From Aved-18 sp964606665 (GTDB lineage: Bacteria; Cyanobacteriota; Vampirovibrionia; Obscuribacterales; Obscuribacteraceae): a stretch of 64,000 bases of DNA. This document shows positions 26,510 to 36,076 of this stretch, piece by piece; the stretch's first letter is position 1, and every line of letters starts with the position of its first letter. The position numbers and the translations under genes are program-made. The stretch lies in NCBI GenBank assembly GCA_964606665.1, contig CAZSHS010000015.1, positions 14,067 through 78,066 on the forward strand, written 5' to 3'. The notes below the pieces were generated by a model. It had not been told where the DNA came from. It made no database searches and worked only from the letters and a program-made list of their open reading frames with translations.

Positions 26510-28591
26510 ATGACTTTGCACAGAAAGAAAGGAGCGACGCTTGGTTTGGTGGCAGTTTGCGTATTTGTCGTCATTGTTCTTGGAGTAGGTTTCTTCATTC
26601 TGTCCAAAATTATTGGTGGAGAGCGTGAAGTTGCCAATGCCACAGACGCAGGCGTATTAACTGTAGCCCGCAAAGCGTTATCCCCCACGCTGGTCAATGT
26701 CGCGTTGACGAATGACGCGGATAGCAATCCCGTCAATGACTTCATCGGCATAGACATAAGCAAACCCGGTCCCGGGGTCTCGACAGGCAAGATTGACATG
26801 CTCGGCTTGAACCGAGTGATTGCTCAGGCCATTATCGTTGCACTTAATGCCGAGGATCTAAACACTCCACTTGCCACCACACACGCCCAATCAGTCGCTA
26901 TTGCTGCTCGTAACGTAGCAAATGGGCTACGCGGTTTGTTGCACAATGCTCCCACCTTGAACGAAGAGTTCAATAAAGTAGCGCATCAAAACAACACAAA
27001 AATGTGGCAGGGCAATCCTGTAACGCTAGTTGGAAACGTAAATTCCGCCTTCATGCGTCCTGGTTTGTCTTCCAACGTTTTCTTCCCCGCAAGCCTCAAT
27101 TTGCCGGTGAACTTACCTTCTAATTTGCTAAACAAGCAAACTGGAGCAGTCACCAATAACGGTTCTAACTACATGGCTGGATACACCAATTTCAGTGTAC
27201 CTGCAGGTGGTGGAAGCGTTGTTCAAATTGCCGCAGTTCCGATTTTCCCACAGACCAAACCTCACTTGATTGACATCGGTGAATTTGATCGCTCAACAAA
27301 CGATCCTGTAGGCACATATTTGCCTCCCAACTCCTTCAAAGCCAACTCCAAAGCAGTGGAAGGCAATGCAGGAAACCTGGGTGGTGCAATTGCCTGCGCT
27401 ATCGTTGGTGCACTCGACCGCGACTTTCCTGCCAGTGTTCCAAGAGGATACGTCAGATTCGTGAACGGTCCTGATGCAAACTCAACCAATGCACCTGTTA
27501 CGAACCCAGTTGTAGACGGTACCAATGACATTTTCAATAATGAACTTTGGCCCCCGTCTGGAATTTCAATGACAGACAACAACGTTTTCGCTACCAAAGG
27601 AAACGAAAGTGTCATGCAAGCCTGGGCAGACTACAACAATGCCACTCCAACCCCATCCCAACAACCTCCATTCAATTCAGGAATATTCTTCAAACTTCCA
27701 AATGGAGACCCTGCAACCCTGTTAGACATGAAAGGCATCAAAAATGTCAAAGCCTCAGGTTGCGATACCATGGACGGATGGAACCGCCCTGAATGCCAAT
27801 TTGCTGGTGGAATGGTTCCCGGTTCTTTGCCCTATGCCGCTGCCTGTGCCTACAACAGATACAGTCAGACAGGCAACAACTCGAACAATTGTGGCTACAC
27901 AAATATCGAGTGGATGAAAGGCCAATTGCTGGAACAACGAGCTGGCGGTGCCGAATGCGTAACCATTCCATCGCCCAACGGTTCATCGGGAATGAAGAAA
28001 TTCTCTCCCAGTGGATGCTACAACACCCCGGCCTACCCTGTTAACTTCGGTCAGCCTGGCTCCCCCTATGACTATCTAGAAATGATCGCCACAAGCTCAA
28101 GCACTTGTGTCTCAGAAATCTACAATCAGATTCATCGTCGTATGACTGAAGTAGATCCTTCGATCACTCTTGCTCAAGTCAAAGCAGCCTTGGCCAGCCA
28201 ATCTCTGCAAATGGGTCAGACACTGGTACTGTACTCTCCTGGTCCTGGACAAATCATGTTGTCCCCCATGAGCCCTGGACAGTACTTCAGCGGAAGCACC
28301 ACAAACGACGGTCAAAGTTCAATCAGAGTCAAACCTTGCGATAACTCCTACTCTATCCAAGAAACTATGGTTAACTCGACTGCTGGTGAAGGTGCAGGCC
28401 CAACCTGCGGAGTCGGCGACGCCAACTATCACTATGCGCCTTTCACCCAGAATCCTGATGATTCAGTGAACCCGCTCAAAGCGATGGACAAAGCGACCTG
28501 GACTCCTGCATCTGGATGGAGAAACCTTCTAGGTGATGTGAAGTTCGAAAACTCAGTTAACCATGGAGGTTCATGGTGCAAACCTAACTAG
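26510..28591 (+). CDS. TadE/TadG-like secreted protein with Cys-rich C-terminus
   Basis: A 693-residue protein. Residues 1-50 match the Tad N-terminal signature: a short basic start, one membrane helix (LGLVAVCVFVVIVLGVGFFIL), then EREVANATDAGVLTVARKAL, where TadG-like proteins carry a NAADAAAL-type helix. The rest is a large exported domain rich in Asn, Pro, Gly and Ser. About a dozen Cys residues lie in the last 300 residues, suggesting disulfides. Tad proteins work with Flp-type pili, but no tad cluster is nearby, so the gene may act separately. AGGAGG precedes the ATG. A hairpin follows the stop codon. Confidence 0.82.
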   Translation: MTLHRKKGATLGLVAVCVFVVIVLGVGFFILSKIIGGEREVANATDAGVLTVARKALSPTLVNVALTNDADSNPVNDFIGIDISKPGPGVSTGKIDMLGLNRVIAQAIIVALNAEDLNTPLATTHAQSVAIAARNVANGLRGLLHNAPTLNEEFNKVAHQNNTKMWQGNPVTLVGNVNSAFMRPGLSSNVFFPASLNLPVNLPSNLLNKQTGAVTNNGSNYMAGYTNFSVPAGGGSVVQIAAVPIFPQTKPHLIDIGEFDRSTNDPVGTYLPPNSFKANSKAVEGNAGNLGGAIACAIVGALDRDFPASVPRGYVRFVNGPDANSTNAPVTNPVVDGTNDIFNNELWPPSGISMTDNNVFATKGNESVMQAWADYNNATPTPSQQPPFNSGIFFKLPNGDPATLLDMKGIKNVKASGCDTMDGWNRPECQFAGGMVPGSLPYAAACAYNRYSQTGNNSNNCGYTNIEWMKGQLLEQRAGGAECVTIPSPNGSSGMKKFSPSGCYNTPAYPVNFGQPGSPYDYLEMIATSSSTCVSEIYNQIHRRMTEVDPSITLAQVKAALASQSLQMGQTLVLYSPGPGQIMLSPMSPGQYFSGSTTNDGQSSIRVKPCDNSYSIQETMVNSTAGEGAGPTCGVGDANYHYAPFTQNPDDSVNPLKAMDKATWTPASGWRNLLGDVKFENSVNHGGSWCKPN

Positions 28592-28617
28592 TTCTCCAAA
28601 GTTTGCAACTAGCAATA

Positions 28618-28659
28618 AAAGCCTGCTCAAGAGGGTATGATCCCTCAAGAGCAGGCTTT
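28618..28659 (+). terminator. hairpin after the TadG-like gene
   Basis: AAAGCCTGCTC pairs with GAGCAGGCTTT (28649-28659), and inside it GAGGG pairs with CCCTC across an AA/AA internal loop; the tip is TATGAT. The stem is followed by a short T stretch (part of the stem) and AACTTTG. It probably terminates the 26510 transcript ahead of the next gene. Confidence 0.65.
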
Positions 28660-28683
28660 AACTTTGTAATGAGAGGCAGAATA

Positions 28684-29214
28684 ATGCGGATTTTGATTTT
28701 GTTGACTTTGTTTGGCATAACGAGCCAATTGAGCACATCGAACGAGGTTCTCGCTCAAACTCCAAATACTCAAAAAATAAAAGTTAGCCCAATGGTGGCA
28801 AGACCGTATTCAACAAGCAATCCCAATCGCGACGGAAAAGTGCAACAATCGGAATTCAATCCAAACACCCTTGCGCGCCCAGTAGATCTGCCTAACCTGC
28901 CAAGCTATCCAGGCACCCAGTATTACATCAACGGACTAGTTTATCCAAATGCCAAAGGTGGTGCTGGATACATGATGGTCTTCAATTGCGAAAACACAAA
29001 AGTGCAAATAAGAGACTGGTGGCAAAGCGCGCTCAAAGCGCACAAGTGGGACATCACCTTTTCAGATAGTAATATCATCAAGGCAAGAGATAAAGATGGA
29101 AGTACTTGCATTGTGACTATCCAAGGACCTATCACCACAACCAAAGAAAAGTCTAAAAACGTTCGTGCTGCCTATCAGATTTATTACCAGCAAATCGCCA
29201 AACAAAAAGGCTAA
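28684..29214 (+). CDS. secreted hypothetical protein
   Basis: A 176-residue protein with a signal peptide (1 to about 25, MRILILLTLFGITS then VLAQ). The ATG at 28684 has GAGAGG upstream; the frame is open further 5', but that part contains the terminator hairpin and is not coding. The mature domain has a compact motif: YxxxLVYPNAKGGAGYMMVFNCE, then RDWWQSALKAHKWDITF, then beta strands ending in IYYQQIA. The secreted protein at 58026 has a similar order (strand, then KQLKSFYEHFLHENGWGIDV), so the two may share a fold. The function is unknown. Confidence 0.72.
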   Translation: MRILILLTLFGITSQLSTSNEVLAQTPNTQKIKVSPMVARPYSTSNPNRDGKVQQSEFNPNTLARPVDLPNLPSYPGTQYYINGLVYPNAKGGAGYMMVFNCENTKVQIRDWWQSALKAHKWDITFSDSNIIKARDKDGSTCIVTIQGPITTTKEKSKNVRAAYQIYYQQIAKQKG

Positions 29215-29516
29215 ACAAGTAGCATCATTTATTTTGATCTCAAGGTGACGATAAATTTGGTCGCTTCAAATTCAGCTTGGCGACCGGCTGATATCAAGCG
29301 GTCCTAAAAGCTCGAAAACCTTCCCCTTGGCAGGATCTCCGGGTTTTGCCTTTTGATATTCCAGGGTTAACCCTATATCGAACCAAATTTGCAGCACCGT
29401 ATAGTGGAAGTAGTTAGCCGCCGGAATCTGGCCAACGCGCAAACGGAACACCCAGAAAGATTAACCATCAAACCAAACCGGCGGCTTATTTTAAATTGTC
29501 GATTTCTTCTTAAAAA
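29215..29516. other. structured non-coding region
   Basis: A 302-base spacer with no convincing coding frame but several inverted repeats. GACCG/CGGTC lies at 29282-29303. AAAACC and GGTTTT bracket a C-rich segment near 29316-29346. A 9-bp perfect pair AGCCGCCGG (29416-29424) with CCGGCGGCT (29478-29486) spans a 53-base loop. It lies 3' of the 33-residue gene on the minus strand and could be its 3' untranslated region or a small RNA. No known riboswitch was recognised. Confidence 0.4.
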
Positions 29517-29618
29517 CTATACTTCGCCGTCGGTTAGTTCTTTGCCGAGGTTAGATTTATCGTTGACCATTACTGCTGCAACTGTAGCTAGAATCAATAC
29601 TGCTATGCCTGTTAGCAT
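29517..29618 (-). CDS. 33-residue single-pass membrane protein
   Basis: A short gene with an excellent ribosome binding site: AAAGGAG lies six bases before ATG at 29618. The protein begins MLTGIAVLILATVAAVMV, a single membrane helix, and ends with a charged tail, NDKSNLGKELTDGEV. The small size, strong translation signal and simple layout fit the class of bacterial membrane micropeptides. It is divergent from the ppsR-like gene, with about 170 bases between the starts. No family is recognised. Confidence 0.65.
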   Translation of the reverse strand: MLTGIAVLILATVAAVMVNDKSNLGKELTDGEV

Positions 29619-29788
29619 AAAATGCTCCTTTCACCTCTCTGGTGACTATGGAACTATTCTAGCTGGGACTATTGGATTTTTAGCTCGGAATTAATATAAG
29701 AATAATCACTGCAAATATTCTCTTATAACAGGCCCCATATTAAGCGTAGAATTTGCTTGCGACCTGAAAAGCAAAGGGGAGTTCTGTC

Positions 29789-30616
29789 CTGGAGAAATCC
29801 GAGCTGACTATTTATACTCTCTCCGACTCAAGCGGCGAAACTGCCGAATTGGTCGCAAGAGCATGCCTTGTGCAGTTTCCGCCTGGTCGTGCATCGATTT
29901 ATCGCTTGCCACAAATTAAAAACGTTGACCAAATACCTGCATTAGTGCGCGAAATAGCCCGTGAGCGCTCGATTATTGCCTATACACTGGTGCTTCCGCA
30001 ATACAAAGAAGCACTTGAGCGCGAGGCTATAAAACTAAATATGGCAACCATAGATTTATTAGGTCCATTAATTGAGCGAATCTCGCATATCACAGGCCAG
30101 GTACCACTTTCGCAACCGGGTCGTCTACATATTCTGGACGAAAGTTATTTCAAGCGAATGGAAGCAGTAGAATTCGCCATCAGATACGATGACGGTAAAA
30201 ATCCTGACGGACTTGCACAGGCAGACATAATTTTAATTGGCGTTTCACGCACGAGTAAGACACCAAACTGTATTTATCTTGCTCACCACTATGGACTTAA
30301 AGCGGCGAACGTTCCTATTGTCTACGGTGTGGATCCGCCTCTTGCCTTGTTTACCGCCCCCAGCAAAAAAATATTCGCTTTAAATTTAGATCCGTATTTG
30401 TTGCAAGAAATAAGATCTACTCGCGCTCAAATTTTAAAAATGTCATCAGAGAGCGATTATGCCGATTTTGAACGCATTCAAGAAGAAGTGAAAAACGCCA
30501 GAAAATTATTTCTTGAATTAAATTGCCATGTAATCGATGTATCAGGCAAAGCAATCGAAGAAACTTCAAGCGAAATCTATATGAAAATGTTTTCTAAAAA
30601 ACTGCAGGAGAATTGA
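29789..30616 (+). CDS. pyruvate, phosphate dikinase regulatory protein (kinase/phosphorylase, DUF299)
   Basis: This bifunctional enzyme inactivates pyruvate phosphate dikinase (or PEP synthase) by ADP-dependent phosphorylation and reactivates it by phosphorolysis. Motifs are TLSDSSGETAELVARA at the N-terminus and IGVSRTSKTPNCIYLA with the nucleotide-binding loop. The conserved first strand lies upstream of any ATG, GTG or TTG allowed by the in-frame stop. The best start is a CTG at 29789, seven bases after AAGGGGAG, giving 275 residues, the normal length. It ends one base before ppdK, its expected target. Confidence 0.92.
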   Translation: MEKSELTIYTLSDSSGETAELVARACLVQFPPGRASIYRLPQIKNVDQIPALVREIARERSIIAYTLVLPQYKEALEREAIKLNMATIDLLGPLIERISHITGQVPLSQPGRLHILDESYFKRMEAVEFAIRYDDGKNPDGLAQADIILIGVSRTSKTPNCIYLAHHYGLKAANVPIVYGVDPPLALFTAPSKKIFALNLDPYLLQEIRSTRAQILKMSSESDYADFERIQEEVKNARKLFLELNCHVIDVSGKAIEETSSEIYMKMFSKKLQEN

Positions 30617-30617
30617 A

Positions 30618-33356
30618 ATGCCGGTCAAAACAGAAGCGAAACGAGTCTATCTATTTCAAGATGCATATAAAGAATTTGAACAAGACCAGGCTTCTATGCG
30701 CGACTATTTAGGTGGCAAAGGTGCAGGTCTTGCCCAAATGAGTGCAAGCGGCGTCAATGTTCCACCTGGACTAACTATTGCTACAACGGCTTGCATACAC
30801 TATTCCAAAACAAATGCTATGCCCGATGGACTGTGGGAAGAGATAATTTTAGAACTGGAAAAAATTGAACAAAGCCTGAATAAAAAACTGGGCGATGCTA
30901 AAAAGCCGCTTCTGCTTTCAGTTCGATCTGGAGCAAAATTTTCCATGCCCGGAATGATGGATACTATTTTGAATTTGGGACTTAACGACGTTACCTGCCA
31001 GTCTCTTGCTCAAATTACAGACAATCCTCGCTTTGCCTGGGATAGCTACAGACGTTTTATTCAGATGTATGCAAATGTAGTTTTGCAGATCGAAAAAGAA
31101 GTCTTTGAACACACACTTGCTGAAAAGAAAAAATCGCTCAATGTGAAGCTGGATACTGAATTAAGCGCTGACAATTTAAAAGAGTTAGTGAATAAATACA
31201 AAGCTCTAGTGAAAGAAAAAACCGGTCAAGATTTTCCACAAGATGTACAGGCCCAATTAAAAGGCGCTACTGAAGCGGTATTTAGATCATGGAACAACAG
31301 TCGAGCCGTTTATTATCGTAATCTGAACAAAATCGATCATAATCTTGGAACAGCAGTGAATATTCAGTCGATGGTGTTTGGAAACTACGACAACAATTCA
31401 GCCACAGGTGTTTGTTTCACCCGCAATCCAAGTACTGGCGACAAAGAACTTTATGGCGAATATTTAGTCAATGCCCAAGGCGAAGACGTGGTAGCCGGAG
31501 TTCGCACACCTAAAAGCATAAAAGAAATGGAAATAGAAATGCCTGGTGTTTTTGCTGAGCTTGTTTCTACCATTACAAGACTTGAAAATCACTACAAAGA
31601 TATGCAAGACATCGAATTCACAATCGAGCAGGGCAAGCTGTTCTTACTTCAAACAAGACAAGGCAAACGAACCGCCCGTAGTGCGCTCAAAGTAGCAGTC
31701 GATTTGTGCAAAGAAGGTCTCATTTCGAAAGAAGAAGCTGTTTTGAGAATCGACCCCAATCAGTTGAATCAATTACTTTTGCCAAGCTTTAAGTTAAAAG
31801 ACAAAGAGCGTGCCAAAAAGGAAGGCAAACTTTTAGCCACTGGTCTCAATGCCTCTCCTGGAGCTGCGATTGGTAAAATTGTTTTCGACCCAGACATTGC
31901 TGAATCACTATCGTCCAAAGGCGAAAAAATAATTTTAGTTAGAATCGAAACTTGCCCAGATGATATTCACGGTATCGTCGCAGCCCAAGGTGTCGTCACC
32001 TGTAGAGGTGGTATGACCAGTCACGCAGCCGTGGTTGCTCGCGGTATGGGTAAGCCCTGTGTTGTGGGATGCGAAAGTTTGACGATAAATCAAGACGAAG
32101 AAAATTTTACTGTGCAAGGAAAGACTTTCAAATCTGGACAAGTCATTTCTATCGATGGCTCCACTGGAGAAATTTTTCAAGACGCAATTGAAACCGAAGA
32201 CCCGGTAATCTTAGACGACTTCACCATTTTGCTTGAGTATGCCGACGAAATTCGCAAACTAGCTATTAGAACAAATGCCGACACCCCGCAAGACGCGCGC
32301 GTAGCACGCAACTTTGGCGCACAAGGCATTGGACTTTGTCGAACAGAACACATGTTTATGGCTCAAGACAGACTTGGCTGGGTCAAAGCGATGATACTCG
32401 CCTCAAGTAAAGAAGATCGATTGGAAGCGTTATCAAAATTATTGCCCATGCAACAAGCTGATTTTGAAGGCATTTTCGAAGCGATGAATAATTTACCTGT
32501 CACAATTAGACTATTGGATCCGCCTCTGCATGAGTTCTTGCCCAAATTAGATACTCTCATTGCCGAAGTAGCAACTATGAAGGCTAAAAACGAAAGTGGT
32601 GCTGCACTTAGAGAAAAAGAAATACTACTTGCTCGCGTGAGAGATTTGCACGAATCAAACCCTATGATGGGACTTCGAGGTTGCAGACTGGGACTTATTT
32701 ATCCAGAAATAATGGAAATGCAGGTGCGCGCCATCTTCAAAGCGGCAATCAGTGCACAAAGCAAGGGACATTCGCCCTTGCCCGAAATAATGATTCCACT
32801 CGTTTCGTGCGCAAGCGAGCTTGAACTAGCTCGCAGACGACTTGAAGCTTGTGCCAAAGAGGTGCTTGCACAAGAAGGTAATGTCAAAGTGAACTACAAA
32901 TTTGGCACCATGATTGAGTTGCCACGTGCCTGTGTAACTGCAGATGAAATTGCCGAGCACGCTGACTTTTTTAGTTTTGGCACAAACGATTTAACTCAAA
33001 TGACTTTTGGTTTTTCACGCGATGATGCTGAAGGCAAGTTTCTCCAGCAATATTTAGAAGGGCTAGACGGGCAAAAAATACTCAATCAGAATCCTTTTGA
33101 GGTGCTCGACGAGCGCGGCGTCGGTCGATTAATGCAGATTGCCGTCAATTACGGGCGCTTGGTCAAACCCAATATAAAACTTGGCATTTGTGGCGAGCAT
33201 GGAGGCGATCCGACATCCATTGCTTTTGCTCAATCGCTCGGACTCGATTATGTTAGTTGCTCACCCTATCGAGTACCGATTGCCCGTCTGGCGGCGGCAC
33301 AAGCAATTATCAAATCAACTGATGCAGGCAAAACAAATCAAGCAATCGACAAATAA
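30618..33356 (+). CDS. ppdK: pyruvate, phosphate dikinase
   Basis: This enzyme interconverts pyruvate, ATP and phosphate with PEP, AMP and pyrophosphate. It has 912 residues. The N-terminal ATP-binding domain has GGKGAGLAQM and VRSGAKFSMPGMMDTILNLG. The swivelling phosphohistidine domain has GGMTSHAAVVARGMGKPCVVG with the catalytic His. The C-terminal PEP/pyruvate barrel has GIGLCRTEHMF, FGTNDLTQM and GICGEHGGDP. All active-site motifs appear intact. It is translationally linked to the regulator gene directly upstream. Confidence 0.97.
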   Translation: MPVKTEAKRVYLFQDAYKEFEQDQASMRDYLGGKGAGLAQMSASGVNVPPGLTIATTACIHYSKTNAMPDGLWEEIILELEKIEQSLNKKLGDAKKPLLLSVRSGAKFSMPGMMDTILNLGLNDVTCQSLAQITDNPRFAWDSYRRFIQMYANVVLQIEKEVFEHTLAEKKKSLNVKLDTELSADNLKELVNKYKALVKEKTGQDFPQDVQAQLKGATEAVFRSWNNSRAVYYRNLNKIDHNLGTAVNIQSMVFGNYDNNSATGVCFTRNPSTGDKELYGEYLVNAQGEDVVAGVRTPKSIKEMEIEMPGVFAELVSTITRLENHYKDMQDIEFTIEQGKLFLLQTRQGKRTARSALKVAVDLCKEGLISKEEAVLRIDPNQLNQLLLPSFKLKDKERAKKEGKLLATGLNASPGAAIGKIVFDPDIAESLSSKGEKIILVRIETCPDDIHGIVAAQGVVTCRGGMTSHAAVVARGMGKPCVVGCESLTINQDEENFTVQGKTFKSGQVISIDGSTGEIFQDAIETEDPVILDDFTILLEYADEIRKLAIRTNADTPQDARVARNFGAQGIGLCRTEHMFMAQDRLGWVKAMILASSKEDRLEALSKLLPMQQADFEGIFEAMNNLPVTIRLLDPPLHEFLPKLDTLIAEVATMKAKNESGAALREKEILLARVRDLHESNPMMGLRGCRLGLIYPEIMEMQVRAIFKAAISAQSKGHSPLPEIMIPLVSCASELELARRRLEACAKEVLAQEGNVKVNYKFGTMIELPRACVTADEIAEHADFFSFGTNDLTQMTFGFSRDDAEGKFLQQYLEGLDGQKILNQNPFEVLDERGVGRLMQIAVNYGRLVKPNIKLGICGEHGGDPTSIAFAQSLGLDYVSCSPYRVPIARLAAAQAIIKSTDAGKTNQAIDK

Positions 33357-33447
33357 TGTAACAAGCAAATTGTCTTTATATACTGGGTATAAGTTCGTGA
33401 TAAGCTCGAAATATCGGTTAAAAACGCGAACTATTATTACCTTGTAA

Positions 33448-34395
33448 ATGGACGACAAGCTTGAAGTGTTGCTGGCTCTCCTTCCGGAGATGGAAAATTC
33501 TTTGGGAAATGAAAGCCCAGAGCTGGCCGATTATTTAACATCGCTAGGACTATTGCTTTATCACGATAGTCGCTTTGGCGAGGCGGAAGAATTTTTAGAG
33601 CGCGCTCTTGTGATTAGAGAGCATACTCTTGCTGTAGACCATCCTGAAATCGGCTCGTCAATGAATAATCTAGCCATGGTTTTATTGGCTCAGTCTAAAT
33701 TGATAGAAGCAGAGCCGCACTTAGTCAAAGCTTTACGCATCCAAGAAAAAGTTTTTGGATTTGAGCATCCAGCCCTTGCTACTGCCGTAAATAATTTAGC
33801 CGAAGTGTACCGAAACACAGGTAAATTTAAAGAAGCGGAGCCATTGTATTTGCGAGCGATAGAAATTAGCAAGCGTTATATTGGCGACAACTCTCTTGAA
33901 ACAGGCGAGCTTTATTACAATCTGGCAAGACTGTATGTCATGCTTGGTCAGGTTAATCAAGCAGAAGACTCATTCAAGCATGTTTTGACCATAAACGAAA
34001 ATCTAAATGGCAAACAGCACCCTCGCATTGCCACCATATTAAGTGACATGTCCACTCTTTACCAGGATAAAAACACTTTTGACAAAGCCGAAATCTTGCT
34101 CAGAAGAGCACTTTCTATAAGAGAGAAACTGCTTAGCTGTGACCATCCAATGGTAGCAGAAAGTATGAATACTCTTGGTTGTCTATATTTGCAAAACGAA
34201 AAATATCATAGAGCCGAAGCACTTTTCACAAGGGCTCTGGAAATCTGGGAAGATTCACTTGGTCCTGAACATCCCAAAGTAGTTATGGTGCTTGAAAATT
34301 ATTGTCAGCTTTTAAGACTGACTAAACGCTCTTCTGATGCCGATAAACTAGACCAACGCCTGTCTAAAATGCGCTATAAAAAATCGCTTACTTAA
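33448..34395 (+). CDS. kinesin-light-chain-type TPR protein
   Basis: A 315-residue protein made almost wholly of 42-residue TPR units. About six are visible, each with the pattern A..NNLA..Y...G...EAEPL...AL.I.E...G..HP, typical of TPR_12 repeats. No signal peptide or membrane helix is present, so it is probably a cytoplasmic scaffold. No clear Shine-Dalgarno site precedes the ATG at 33448. Its end overlaps the convergent gene at 34388 by eight bases. Confidence 0.88.
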   Translation: MDDKLEVLLALLPEMENSLGNESPELADYLTSLGLLLYHDSRFGEAEEFLERALVIREHTLAVDHPEIGSSMNNLAMVLLAQSKLIEAEPHLVKALRIQEKVFGFEHPALATAVNNLAEVYRNTGKFKEAEPLYLRAIEISKRYIGDNSLETGELYYNLARLYVMLGQVNQAEDSFKHVLTINENLNGKQHPRIATILSDMSTLYQDKNTFDKAEILLRRALSIREKLLSCDHPMVAESMNTLGCLYLQNEKYHRAEALFTRALEIWEDSLGPEHPKVVMVLENYCQLLRLTKRSSDADKLDQRLSKMRYKKSLT

Positions 34396-35017
34396 CAACA
34401 AATTGGCCTGAAGTCTGCCTTAAGTGCTCAATGTGAATTTCGCCATCATCTACAGGCACTTTTGAAATATGCTCAGGCAGCTCTTTTCCATTACGCCAGA
34501 CCAGGTTCAAGTTGAATATAAACCGGTCCATCAAATCTTCCATAAAGGGATAACATCCCTCCACTCCACTTGCAAGGTTCCAAGTAGTGGTACCATCTGT
34601 AATATCACCATTTTGATAAACCGAAAGTCTTGACACAAGCGTAGCGGCATCATCGTCTGCCAAATAAAAGTAAGTAAAAATCTGGGCACAGCGCTCGTTT
34701 CGAGCACTAGGCATATCTTGATCTGAGGACACTCCACTTACAATGGTCATTGTTAAATAGCGCTTTTCCGCCTTGATATGAATTGCGTCATTGCCTAACT
34801 CTGCCACTACTAACTTAGAGGCGCTACCAATATTTCCTTTTTCATCCAATGCTGAGCACAAATTGACTGCCGCCGCTCCCAGAGCGGATATTGCTGCTTT
34901 TCGTTTCACTTTTATTTCGGCGTCTTTTTGTAAGTTGTAGCGAAAGACAGTCACTTTGCCTATAAAGCTATCGAAATCGAAAGTGCCTTTTTCGCCGGAC
35001 GACTTATTGTCTTGCAT
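34388..35017 (-). CDS. hypothetical protein
   Basis: A 209-residue soluble protein I do not recognise. It shows a mixed alpha/beta pattern: KVTVFRYNLQKDAEIKVKRKAAISALG, then SKLVVAELGNDAIHIKAEKRYLTMTIVSG, a loop, and IFTYFYLADDDAATLVSRLSVYQNGDITDGTTTWNLA. No catalytic motif stands out. It follows the SDR gene by 10 bases on the same strand and is probably cotranscribed with it. Confidence 0.7.
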   Translation of the reverse strand: MQDNKSSGEKGTFDFDSFIGKVTVFRYNLQKDAEIKVKRKAAISALGAAAVNLCSALDEKGNIGSASKLVVAELGNDAIHIKAEKRYLTMTIVSGVSSDQDMPSARNERCAQIFTYFYLADDDAATLVSRLSVYQNGDITDGTTTWNLASGVEGCYPFMEDLMDRFIFNLNLVWRNGKELPEHISKVPVDDGEIHIEHLRQTSGQFVVK

Positions 35018-35027
35018 ATGACCTCAT

Positions 35028-35900
35028 TTATTTAGTGACTGCTTCTTTTGGATCTGTGTAATCGAGCGGGATCATAGAACTAAGTGTAGAAACCACTTTG
35101 GGGCATACGCCCTGCATCCGCTCTATGATTTTGCCAGGAGCAGTCATGACGATTTCTCGACTACCTGACTTTTGCAATTCTTCTACAATCTGCAAAGCTG
35201 CTTCCTCTGACGAAATAGAAAGCAAATGCTTCATTATCCAACCACGTGGACTTCCTTCCTTGGCAATGAGCGTAGGATTCTTGAATTTTGCCACATGATT
35301 CTTTTCGAAAAATTCAGTTCGAACCCAACCAGGACAAACTGTCAAAACGTCTATATTCTGGCAAGCAAGCTCTAGCCCAGAACCATTAGACATAGCGGTA
35401 AGAGCAAACTTAGAGGCGGAATAACAAACGCTTCCGGCAAAAGCAACTTTGCCCGCGACCGAAGACACATTAACTATTTTGCCAAAGCCCTGCTTTTTAA
35501 AATGTGGAAGAGCCGCATAAACACCTTCGAGCGCTGCAAAAAAATTAACATCAAAAACTTGTCTGAATTGCTCCACGCTCAATTGCTCGAAACGTCCAGC
35601 TTGTGCCAGTCCCGCGTTATTTACCAAAAGCGAAATAGATCCAAAATTGTCGATACATGCTTGCACCGTATCGCTTGCTGCGCCTGGCTTTGCGATGTCT
35701 TGTGATTTGATAAGGCACTTGCCGCCTGCTTTTTCGATCTCAATCTTAGTCTCTTCAAGCTGGTCTAAATTTCGACCGCCAATAACTATTTGTGCTTTGT
35801 ACTTCTTGGCTAAAAGCACAGCTAGAGCCTTGCCTATACCAGAGGAAGCCCCTGTGATAACGGCTGGAAAATTTTGGCTCAATCCATTTTTGACTGTCAT
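35028..35900 (-). CDS. short-chain dehydrogenase/reductase (SDR)
   Basis: A 290-residue classical SDR. Motifs are the cofactor loop TGASSGIG, the adenine-site DI in LIKSQDIA, NNAG, and the catalytic Ser with YSASK (Tyr and Lys). The C-terminal segment is longer than usual and may carry a membrane-associated helix, as in SDRs acting on lipids. The substrate is not clear from sequence. The following gene on the same strand is an unrecognised protein. Confidence 0.92.
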   Translation of the reverse strand: MTVKNGLSQNFPAVITGASSGIGKALAVLLAKKYKAQIVIGGRNLDQLEETKIEIEKAGGKCLIKSQDIAKPGAASDTVQACIDNFGSISLLVNNAGLAQAGRFEQLSVEQFRQVFDVNFFAALEGVYAALPHFKKQGFGKIVNVSSVAGKVAFAGSVCYSASKFALTAMSNGSGLELACQNIDVLTVCPGWVRTEFFEKNHVAKFKNPTLIAKEGSPRGWIMKHLLSISSEEAALQIVEELQKSGSREIVMTAPGKIIERMQGVCPKVVSTLSSMIPLDYTDPKEAVTK

Positions 35901-36076
35901 AAACTTGACTTCTGGACCCGAAACGATGCAATTACTAGCCTTTATTTTAATCTTGACAGAGACTTCAATTCTTAGCGATTACTTAACTGGATTTAGGATG
36001 AATTAAGGCTCCATTAGGCAAAGTTTATAGTAAACTTTTCAAGTACCTTGAAACACTGCATAGGCGTAGGAGAGCG

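Noticed and set aside
29389..29694. 101-residue plus-strand frame
   Set aside because: It runs antisense to the 33-residue gene, which has a far better translation signal, and crosses the inverted repeats.
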